Origin: JAKFEW01 sp036675505
GTDB lineage: Bacteria; Cyanobacteriota; Sericytochromatia; S15B-MN24; JAQBPE01
Direction: 5' to 3'
Assembly (NCBI GenBank): GCA_036675505.1
Contig: JAKFEW010000031.1
Location: forward strand, 1 to 48,332
DNA length: 48,332 bases
Below the pieces are notes generated by a model. That model was not told the origin of the DNA. It saw nothing but the letters and a program-made list of their open reading frames with translations, and did no database searches. Numbering within the stretch: the stretch's first letter is position 1; the number at the start of each line of letters is the position of its first letter. Positions 32,701-38,294 of this stretch are shown piece by piece. The position numbers were made by a program, and so were the translations under genes.

Positions 32701-34619
32701 GTCGCGATGCGGTGCAGCAGCGCGGGATCGCCATCGGGCTCGGGGCCGGTCAGGTCGTGCTCGGCCTCCAGCGCGCGGGCCAGCTCGCTCGAGAGCTTCG
32801 CCCGGCGCGCCGGCGCGAGCCGCTCGCGGATCCAGGCCGCCCACCAGCCGTGGGCGAAGCGGAAGCGACCGCCCGCCAGGCCGAGCAAGCCGCGGGCGAC
32901 CAGCCCGCCTAGCTCCAGCGGCCAGGTCGTCGGCAGCTGGCCGGCGAGCGGCTGGAGGTCGTCCTGCACGAAGGGCGCGCCGTAGACCGCGAGGGCCTCG
33001 GCGAGCAGGCGCTGGTCGTGGTTCAGGCGACCCCAGGTGGCCTCCAGCATCGATCCGACCGTCGAGGGGATCGCGATCGCCGCGCCGTCGTCCCGGCCGA
33101 GCGCGCCGCTCGCCGCGAGGTGGCCGATCGCCTGGGCCATCCAGCCCGGGTTGCCCTGGGAGGTGTCATAGAGCCGCTTGGCGAGCGCAGCCGCGTCTGC
33201 CGACTCGACGACCGAGCCGACCCAGGCAGCCGCCCGCCGGGCGTCGAAGCCCGTGAGCGCTTGCGTCTCGGCGCCCTTGACCGGCTCGGTCGAGGCGAGC
33301 AGCCAGTGGCACTCGCGCAGCACCGTGGGCCAGCCGCCCGCGAGCACGCCGCGGCTCGCCGCGTCGGCGAGATCCCAGTCGTCGATCAGCACGGCGAGCC
33401 GCCCGCCGCCGCCCGCCTTGCGCAGCAGCTGCGCGAGCACCTGCGGCAGCACGCGCGAGAGGCGCTGCGGGTCGTCGGCGGGCCGCACGTCGGGATAGGC
33501 CCACGGCCAGAGCGAGGCGATCACGGCGCGCAGCGGCGCGGGGATGCTCGCGACGGCCTCCGGCTCGTTGGCGGCGGCCCAGCGCCAGAGGCGCTCGAGC
33601 AGGCCATAGGGGCCGTCGCCCTCCTCGCCGGCCAGCAGCACGGCCGGCTTGCCTTGCCTGCGCAGGTGCGCGAAGGCCTCGCGCAGGCAGCGGCTGCGAC
33701 CGATGCCCGGCTCGCCGACGAAGGCGATCACGGTCTCGGCCGGCTCGGCCTCGGCCCACTCGCTCCAGGCGGTCGGCGGCAGGAAGGCGCCCTCGCCCAC
33801 GGCGAAGGCGGCGCCCTCGCCGGCCAGGCGGGCGAGCCGGCTCGCGACCTCCCGCGCGCTCTCGGGGCGATCGCCCGGTTCCTTCGCGAGCAGGCGCATC
33901 ACGAGGCCGCTGAACGCCGTCGAGAGGTGCGGGGCAAGCGTGGCGAGCGACTCCGGCGCCTCGTCGAGCACGGCGGTGAGCAGCTTGTCGGCTGGACGCT
34001 CCTCGAACGGCGCGCGGCCGGCGGCGAGCCTGTACAGGACGGCGCCGAGCGAGTAGAGATCCGCCCGGCCGTCGGCCGGCTCCCCGCGCAGCACCTCGGG
34101 CGCCATGTAGAGCGGCGTGCCCTCGCTGCGGGCCGGCGACGGCGCCGGCGCGAGCATGCCGAAATCGACGAGCCGCGCGTGGCCGGTGGGGTCGACCAGC
34201 ACGTTGCCGGGCGTCACGTCGCGGTGGACAAGCCCTTCTGCATGGATCGCGGCGAGGCCGCGCGCGAGCTGCGCGCCCAGGCGCGCGACCTCGGCCTCCG
34301 GCAGCGGCGAGGCCTTCGCGGCGAGCGGCGCGCCCTGGTGGAACGCCATCACGAGGTACGGGCGGCCCACCTGCGTGACGCCATGATCGAGCGTCTCGCC
34401 GAGGTGCGGGTGGCGCAGGCGCGAGGCGAACAGGTACTCCTGGCGGAAGCTCGCCTCCACCATCGGGTCGTACCGGTGCGCCACTTTCAGCACCACCAGC
34501 CGCTGGTCGGCCGGGGCGCTGGCCAAATAGGCCTTGGCGAACGCCCCCTCGCCCAGCTCGTGGTGCAGGCGATAGGGACCGAGCATCGTTTCGGCGGCCG
34601 GCGTGGCGGATTGGGTCAT
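29757..34619 (-). CDS. Ser/Thr kinase - AAA/STAND ATPase - TPR - GAF - histidine kinase multi-kinase
   Basis: A 1620-residue cytosolic hybrid. 15-270: protein kinase with Gly loop GEGAFA (23-28), VLKV Lys (K45), HRDVTPGN (H132-N139) and DFG (152-154); Thr stands where HRDLKPxN kinases have Lys, as in the HRDVSPQN variant of many bacterial kinases. About 280-600: COG3899-type ATPase with GEPGIGRS (302-309), an Arg in place of the Walker A Lys. About 650-1170: helical TPR-like region. About 1200-1370: GAF domain. Then H1403 in ESHDLRAPLAAI (HisKA) and an HATPase with NLVDNAIKY and VADAGPGFPPERL, ending in GVGLWRVKAL. This is the multi-sensor multi-kinase class known from cyanobacteria and myxobacteria. 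Its ATG overlaps the TGA of the upstream NHL lipoprotein (ATGA), so the two are translationally coupled. Confidence 0.92.
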   Translation of the reverse strand: MTQSATPAAETMLGPYRLHHELGEGAFAKAYLASAPADQRLVVLKVAHRYDPMVEASFRQEYLFASRLRHPHLGETLDHGVTQVGRPYLVMAFHQGAPLAAKASPLPEAEVARLGAQLARGLAAIHAEGLVHRDVTPGNVLVDPTGHARLVDFGMLAPAPSPARSEGTPLYMAPEVLRGEPADGRADLYSLGAVLYRLAAGRAPFEERPADKLLTAVLDEAPESLATLAPHLSTAFSGLVMRLLAKEPGDRPESAREVASRLARLAGEGAAFAVGEGAFLPPTAWSEWAEAEPAETVIAFVGEPGIGRSRCLREAFAHLRRQGKPAVLLAGEEGDGPYGLLERLWRWAAANEPEAVASIPAPLRAVIASLWPWAYPDVRPADDPQRLSRVLPQVLAQLLRKAGGGGRLAVLIDDWDLADAASRGVLAGGWPTVLRECHWLLASTEPVKGAETQALTGFDARRAAAWVGSVVESADAAALAKRLYDTSQGNPGWMAQAIGHLAASGALGRDDGAAIAIPSTVGSMLEATWGRLNHDQRLLAEALAVYGAPFVQDDLQPLAGQLPTTWPLELGGLVARGLLGLAGGRFRFAHGWWAAWIRERLAPARRAKLSSELARALEAEHDLTGPEPDGDPALLHRIATLHAEGESPEALVKWALAAGRAAARIWANDLALAHFGAGLMAIGAHAEPWRFRAAGYAMRVVQADVRRVVGDLGPAAEAYEAALADAPTTLDRAHILVSLGKTRQAMNRLTEAREAIEEAIVLLAPLHDDPAAIRERLRGLTTLGRVRFYAGDRAASTAAYDEVLAIAREHDLSGFAAEALSFLGTLLAGAAETADIGLAHLGEALGLREADADPLGRLDTHMLIGNAFMGLGRFKEAREHFEANRALAAEIGYRQEEGLALLNLALCDAEQGRWRDALGRLELAADVAHATGYGFLLGFVRYVESVARLHLGDAPGMEAALAEAREREAALGSGYLRQYGLAYEAERHLFLGAFESARRAAELAVAAIEKAGGGELLLKARLLLAEAHVMGGELAEAERELAAVDALIAASGAAAPRAQAGRVAGWLAFRREQLEDARACWTEALALARTEELDGLEADLLLALHLVDRRAPVDQGPADLVRAYALAERLRTPAPLALACLGLAVEHLAAGEELLAERLSRRGHDLLARFTQAFPSAGARANFLAHPARTPFCEMREIEEAHRHVQRGRRLEMLLELTRALGASRHPEGVLERVRAFTREVTQAERVLVLLATPSGDLRPWGTESEEAYSKSIVARVVAQRAPECVLDTRESDAFKTQASIVDLQVRSVMCVPLLVEQALHGVLYVDSRVALGAFGPEDLRMMEAIAAQAAVALDSARLFQAMRLQTEQLKSHVRLLEEKDTKLAALADYDAARTAAFEAESHDLRAPLAAIMASCQGLLKGMEGELSEPQGEMVDGVLLNARMLTRKIDGILDAAGVQAGKLTLRLQDLDLERIADEIVRGLQPSAEAKGLVVRLDREAFRTVPKVRADERRVGQMLQNLVDNAIKYTDRGEVTVTAIANDGIRLVVADAGPGFPPERLASPFERYGARTVRVPGSGVGLWRVKALMDQHGGEVVIDSAAGRGTRIALVFPVWPETPGD

Positions 34620-36007
34620 CGGGCCTCCTGGTTGCCGCGCACGATCCGCACGCGCCCATTGTCGGTGTCGGCGACGAGGAGCTCGCCGCGACGGCCCCGG
34701 GCGAGGGCCTGGGGGAATCGGAAGGTGGCGGCCGCGAGCGCGCCGTCCTGGTCGCCGCTGCCGCCGGTGCCCACGAAGGTCATGATCGTGGGCGACGGCG
34801 CGAGCGCGCTGCCGATGCGGCGCACCGCATGGTTGCCGGTGTCCGCGATCCAGAGCGCGCCGCCCTCGTAGAGCAGGCCGGTCGGCCCCGCGAGCCGCGC
34901 CTCGGCCGCGGGGCCGTCCACGTAGGCCTTCTCGCCGGCGGCGCCCGCGATCACGGTGGCCTCCCACTGGCTGCCCGGCACGCCGATGACCGAGGTGCTG
35001 CCGCCGGTCCCGCCAACGCTGCCACCGGACGGGCTGGCTGCAGGGGCGGGCGGCGCGAAGCGCACGATGCGATGGTTCTGGGTGTCGGCCACGAAGATCA
35101 CGGGCCGAACCTCGGTCGACGGCGCGATCTCGCCCGGGATCACCGACGGCGACGGGATCGGCGACGCGTTCGGGTTCCGGGTCGGCAGCTGGACGGCCAC
35201 GCCGGCCGGCTTGGCGAACTGGTCGGGGCCACTGCCCGTCTCGCCGCCGAGCACCGTGGTGACGCGCAGGCCGCCGCCGCTGGTCGCTGCGATCTTGCGG
35301 ATGCGGTGGTTGTAGCTGTCGGCGACGTAGACCGCGCCGCCCTGATCGACCGCGACGCCGGCCGGGTGCCAGAACCAGGCGTCGGCCGCCGGGCCGTCGG
35401 CGAAGCCGCCGATGCCGGCGCCGGCGTAGGTCTCGACCACGGGCTCGGTTGCCCAAGTGTCGATACGACGCACCCGGTGGTTGGCGTAATCGGCCACGTA
35501 GAGCCAGCGCCCGCTCGGATCGAAGGCCAGGCCGCGCGGATCGTTGAGCTCGCCGGCCGTGCCGCCGACGCGCCGGCCGGCCGACCAGTCACAGGCCGAG
35601 CTCCACGTGAGCTCGATCACCTCATGGGTGTCGTAGAGCGAGATCCAGAGGTGCCCCTCGGCGTCGACCGCCGCCCCGGTGGGCTTGATCGGCATGCCGT
35701 CGATGTTCATCGTGCCGACCGTCCCAGGGACCTGGCAGGGGTTGGTGCCGAAGGCCGGGTTGATGTTCACGATCTGGTCGGGATCCGGGCTCGTTCGCGG
35801 CGTCGGCGGCGCCACGAAGCCCGACGGGCGCGGCGTCGGCGAGGTCGCGAGCCAGGGCTCGGCCGAGGTGCGCTCGGCCGGCAGCGACGGCGGCCGCACG
35901 GATCGGCGTTGCTCGGCCTCGGGCGCCGGCGGAGCCGGGCAACCGGCGACGAACACGACGAGGACCATCACAGTGAGCGCAGGAGCAAACGAGCGAAGCA
36001 GGATCAA
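34616..36007 (-). CDS. NHL-repeat beta-propeller lipoprotein
   Basis: 463 residues from the TTG at 36007, which has GGGGAG close before it and gives a perfect lipoprotein signal MILLRSFAPALTVMVLVVFVAGC. Upstream codons to 36151 are open but read PPRPPTP-like sequence made by the dispersed repeat that overlaps the start. About six NHL-type blades follow: LWISLYDTHEVIEL, DPSGRWLYVADYANHRVRRI, GGAVYVADSYNHRIRKI, PVIFVADTQNHRIVRF, GALWIADTGNHAVRRI and GELLVADTDNGRVRIV. The fold is a six-bladed propeller on a lipid anchor, often a ligand- or protein-binding sensor. Coupled by ATGA overlap to the multi-kinase, it may be its periplasm-facing sensor or simply in the same operon. Confidence 0.88.
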   Translation of the reverse strand: MILLRSFAPALTVMVLVVFVAGCPAPPAPEAEQRRSVRPPSLPAERTSAEPWLATSPTPRPSGFVAPPTPRTSPDPDQIVNINPAFGTNPCQVPGTVGTMNIDGMPIKPTGAAVDAEGHLWISLYDTHEVIELTWSSACDWSAGRRVGGTAGELNDPRGLAFDPSGRWLYVADYANHRVRRIDTWATEPVVETYAGAGIGGFADGPAADAWFWHPAGVAVDQGGAVYVADSYNHRIRKIAATSGGGLRVTTVLGGETGSGPDQFAKPAGVAVQLPTRNPNASPIPSPSVIPGEIAPSTEVRPVIFVADTQNHRIVRFAPPAPAASPSGGSVGGTGGSTSVIGVPGSQWEATVIAGAAGEKAYVDGPAAEARLAGPTGLLYEGGALWIADTGNHAVRRIGSALAPSPTIMTFVGTGGSGDQDGALAAATFRFPQALARGRRGELLVADTDNGRVRIVRGNQEAR

Positions 36008-36045
36008 GATCTCCCCGGTTGGGGTGGGTGGGCGGGGCGGCTGGA
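35991..36045. repeat. Dispersed 55-bp repeat, copy B
   Basis: Same orientation as copy A at 19510-19564, 48/55 identical. In this copy the repeat overlaps the ribosome site and start codon of the NHL lipoprotein on the minus strand. Confidence 0.7.
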
Positions 36046-36066
36046 TAGCGCGAAGCGCTGAATTTC

Positions 36067-36082
36067 GGCCACGATAGTGGCC
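36067..36082. repeat. GATA-tetraloop hairpin beside copy B
   Basis: GGCCAC-GATA-GTGGCC, six-base-pair stem, 22 bases from the repeat end. It equals the minus-strand reading of 12117-12132 (GGCCGC-GATA-GCGGCC) with an A-T to G-C pair change in both arms, as expected for a conserved structure. Confidence 0.5.
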
Positions 36083-36151
36083 AGGGCGTCCGTCATATAC
36101 CCGCTTCGCGGGCGGTTTGGCCCGGCAAACGAAAATCCCCCGGGACGTCAT

Positions 36152-36181
36152 CTTACCCCGCCCTTAACCCAACCTTTCCCA
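36152..36181 (+). promoter_or_regulatory. Pho-box-like triple octamer before the first LolA-like lipoprotein
   Basis: CTTACCCC-GCC-CTTAACCC-AAC-CTTTCCCA, three octamers with exact 11-base period. ATAAGAA (36186-36192) follows as a possible -10 region. This is the best of the four sites and fits the CTTAACCT-N3 repeat known for the cyanobacterial Pho regulon. The first octamer overlaps the 5' side of an open frame on the other strand that is not a gene. Confidence 0.4.
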
Positions 36182-36257
36182 ACCAATAAGAAGACCTTGG
36201 TCGATCGGGCCGATATAGATCCAACGATCCCCTGACCGTCCCGGAGGTCCCCTGCCG

Positions 36258-37028
36258 ATGACCAAGCGCTCCTTCGCCAGCCTGACGGCGGCCCTGCTCG
36301 TACCCGCCGTGATCCTCGCGGGCTGCGGGGCTAACCCGGCGGCGACCAAGCGCAGCAAGTCGAAGCAGCCGCCCCGCCAGATGATGCAGGGCGGCCAGCT
36401 GATGGGCCAGAACGGCCAGATGCCGATGCAGGGCGGCCCGCAGTCGCCCGAGGTGGCGCAGATGCTGACCTCGCTGCGCCAGGCGCAGCAGCAGATCCCG
36501 GGCTTCACGGCGACGGTCGAGACCTTCGACAAGGGCCCCTCGGGCCAGGAATCGACCACCATGAAGGTGGCGTACAAGAAGCCGAGCACGCTCAAGATCG
36601 AGATGATCAAGGCCTCGGGCCAGGCGCAGGGCGCGAAGATCCTGTGGACCGGCGGCGGCCAGCTCAAGATCAAGCCGAGCTTCCTGCCGATGTCGGTGGA
36701 GAAGAGCGTTTCCGACGACATGGTGAAGTCGAAAAATGGCTGGACCATCCGCGAGACCGAGGTCAACGCGATCTTCAAGGTCGTCTTCGACCCGGGCGCG
36801 CAGATCGTGGCGAAGGGCGTGCAGCCCATCGACGGTCGTCCTATGGCCGTCTTCGAGGTCCGTTCGCCGGCGAGCCCGAAGGGCTGCACCAACGAAGTGA
36901 TCGGCCTCGACCCCCAAACGGGCCTTCCGGGCGTGCGCATGATGTTCAAAAACCAGACGCTGATCTACAAGCTCACGCTCAAGAACATGGTCGTGAAGCC
37001 CCCCTCGTCCGCCGAGCTCGACGTCTAA
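36258..37028 (+). CDS. LolA-like lipoprotein, paralogue 1
   Basis: 256 residues. MTKRSFASLTAALLVPAVILAGC is a typical lipoprotein signal. A Gln/Met/Gly-rich linker with QMPMQGGPQ (35-60) follows; then a single domain of about 190 residues with antiparallel strands: IPGFTATVETFDKG, MKVAYKKPSTLKIEM, KILWTGGGQLKIKPSF, GWTIRETEVNAIFKV, GRPMAVFEVRSP, VRMMFKNQTLIYKLTLKN. This matches the fold pattern of LolA/LolB and other outer-membrane lipoprotein-sorting relatives, in which a half-open barrel carries an acyl chain. It shares about half its residues with the next gene. SD GGAGG before the ATG. Role in lipoprotein or lipid handling is inferred. Confidence 0.78.
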   Translation: MTKRSFASLTAALLVPAVILAGCGANPAATKRSKSKQPPRQMMQGGQLMGQNGQMPMQGGPQSPEVAQMLTSLRQAQQQIPGFTATVETFDKGPSGQESTTMKVAYKKPSTLKIEMIKASGQAQGAKILWTGGGQLKIKPSFLPMSVEKSVSDDMVKSKNGWTIRETEVNAIFKVVFDPGAQIVAKGVQPIDGRPMAVFEVRSPASPKGCTNEVIGLDPQTGLPGVRMMFKNQTLIYKLTLKNMVVKPPSSAELDV

Positions 37029-37037
37029 CCACTTCAA

Positions 37038-37091
37038 CGGTCGAAACGGAGACGGGTCCCACTGCGGTGGGACCCGTCTCCGTTTCGACCG
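37038..37091 (+). terminator. Perfect 25-bp stem between the two lipoprotein genes
   Basis: The arm 37038-37062 is exactly complementary to 37067-37091 with a four-base loop TGCG. It starts ten bases after the stop codon. There is no T-run, so it may end transcription with help, protect the upstream mRNA end, or both. It is the longest perfect hairpin noticed in the window. Confidence 0.6.
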
Positions 37092-37141
37092 GCGGAAAAT
37101 GTTGCAGCGCCCACAGCCGCTCCCGTTAACAGTATCCGATC

Positions 37142-37160
37142 GTTTAACCGGCCCCTAACC
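37142..37160 (+). promoter_or_regulatory. Pho-box-like octamer pair before paralogue 2
   Basis: GTTTAACC-GGC-CCCTAACC, octamers 11 bases apart, followed after 16 bases by ATAAGAAT (37177-37184), which has the same spacing as the site before paralogue 1. Both lipoprotein genes therefore share a promoter layout. Confidence 0.38.
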
Positions 37161-37246
37161 GTAGGATAGGTGGATCATAAGAATCTCTGACGACGATCCG
37201 GCGACATATCCGTATCAAGCCCCGATGTTGTTGGAGGTCGTCCCTT

Positions 37247-38008
37247 ATGACCAAGCGTTTCCTCACCGCCGGTATCGTCGCCGCCGTCCTCCTGGCCGGT
37301 TGTGGCAGCTCGCCGACGAGCTCCAGCAACAAGTTCCGTAACCGCTCGCCCTTGCAGGGCAGCACCCCGCTCGGGATGCCCACCGGCCCCGCGGGCCAGA
37401 TGGTCCCCGGCATGCCCGCCGGCGGCGGCGACGTGCAGGGCCTGTTGGGCGCGATCGCCCAGGCGCAGAACGGCGTCCAGGGCTTCCAGGCGACGATCGA
37501 GTCGTTCGAGAAGGGCCCCAAGGACGAAGAGACCCAGACCCTCAAGCTGACCTACAAGAAGCCCTCGACGCTCCGGATCCACATCACGCAGGGCAAGGGC
37601 CAGTCCCAGGACGCCAAGGTGCTGTGGACCGGCGGCTCCGACCTCAAGGTCAAGCCGAGCTTCCTGCCGTTCTCGGTCAGCAAGCCGATCAACGACGAAG
37701 CGATCAAGACCCGCAACGGCTGGACGATCAAGGACACGCAGCCGAAGGCCCTGGTCGACGTGCTGCTCGATCCGGCCGCGGGCCAGCAGATCCTGGGCGA
37801 GAACACCGTCGCCGGCATGCAGCTCGTGATGGTGCAGTGCAGGTCGGCCAAGAGCCCGAAGGGCGCGACGCACGAGATCATCGGCGTCAACAAGGCCAAC
37901 ATGCTGCCGGCCTTCCGCGAAGTCTACAAGGGCCAGACCGTGATCTACCGGATCGTGCTCAAGGGCCTCAAGATCGGCGTGCCCAGCTCGTCCGAGTTCG
38001 AAATCTAG
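37247..38008 (+). CDS. LolA-like lipoprotein, paralogue 2
   Basis: 253 residues, signal MTKRFLTAGIVAAVLLAGC, a Ser/Pro/Gly-rich linker, then the same domain as the preceding gene: VQGFQATIESFEKG, LKLTYKKPSTLRIHI, KVLWTGGSDLKVKPSFLPFSV, NGWTIKDTQPKALVDVLLDP, FREVYKGQTVIYRIVLKGLKIG. The strands and the block TYKKPSTL...WTGG...KVKPSFLP are kept, the linker is not, so the two are old tandem duplicates. Start ATG at 37247 with GGAGG upstream. It has its own promoter-like region and a downstream terminator hairpin. Function unknown beyond the LolA-like fold. Confidence 0.78.
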   Translation: MTKRFLTAGIVAAVLLAGCGSSPTSSSNKFRNRSPLQGSTPLGMPTGPAGQMVPGMPAGGGDVQGLLGAIAQAQNGVQGFQATIESFEKGPKDEETQTLKLTYKKPSTLRIHITQGKGQSQDAKVLWTGGSDLKVKPSFLPFSVSKPINDEAIKTRNGWTIKDTQPKALVDVLLDPAAGQQILGENTVAGMQLVMVQCRSAKSPKGATHEIIGVNKANMLPAFREVYKGQTVIYRIVLKGLKIGVPSSSEFEI

Positions 38009-38023
38009 CGCTGAACCGCTCGC

Positions 38024-38049
38024 GGCGCCCCGGCTACGGCCGGGGCGCC
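38024..38049. terminator. Hairpin terminator between convergent genes
   Basis: GGCGCCCCGG, loop CTACGG, CCGGGGCGCC. It lies 15 bases after the lipoprotein stop and overlaps the last codons of the convergent small membrane protein. Confidence 0.55.
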
Positions 38050-38294
38050 GTTCCCGTGAAGACCGCCTCGAGCCACAGGCCCACCGGCTGCCACCAGGGC
38101 CAGCCGACGGTCGCGAGGAGCAGCAAGGCGCCTGCGAGGCCCCCCAGCAGGTAAGGCGCCCAGCCCGGCCCGGCGGGCGCCTCCTGCACGGCCGGGGGCG
38201 GCGCCTCGACCGGAATGGTCGACTCGAGCCAGGTGACCCGGATCCGCGGCGCGGACCCGGGCCGGCGCGCCAGCGGCCCGGGCTCAGGCCGCAT
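38034..38294 (-). CDS. Small single-pass membrane protein behind ftsH
   Basis: 86 residues starting at an ATG that overlaps the ftsH stop by 11 bases, hence coupled to it. The N-terminal half is Pro/Arg-rich (cytosolic), then one strong helix (YLLGGLAGALLLLATVGWPWW) and a short tail. No family is recognised. Position suggests a partner or regulator of the short FtsH, which itself has only one membrane helix. Confidence 0.55.
   Translation of the reverse strand: MRPEPGPLARRPGSAPRIRVTWLESTIPVEAPPPAVQEAPAGPGWAPYLLGGLAGALLLLATVGWPWWQPVGLWLEAVFTGTAPRP

Noticed and set aside
34200..34230. Ser/Thr kinase domain considered inactive because of HRDVTPGN
   Set aside because: The catalytic Asp, Asn, DFG and VLK lysine are present, and HRDV(S/T)PxN variants are usual in bacterial kinases.
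29847..34871. Long plus-strand frames opposite the multi-kinase
   Set aside because: Composition (Arg, Ala, Gly, Glu, His; few hydrophobic runs) shows mirror frames of a high-GC gene; the minus strand holds all the motifs.
36007..36151. N-terminal extension of the NHL lipoprotein to 36151
   Set aside because: The extension precedes a perfect lipoprotein signal and reads through the repeat and hairpin; the TTG at 36007 is the better start.
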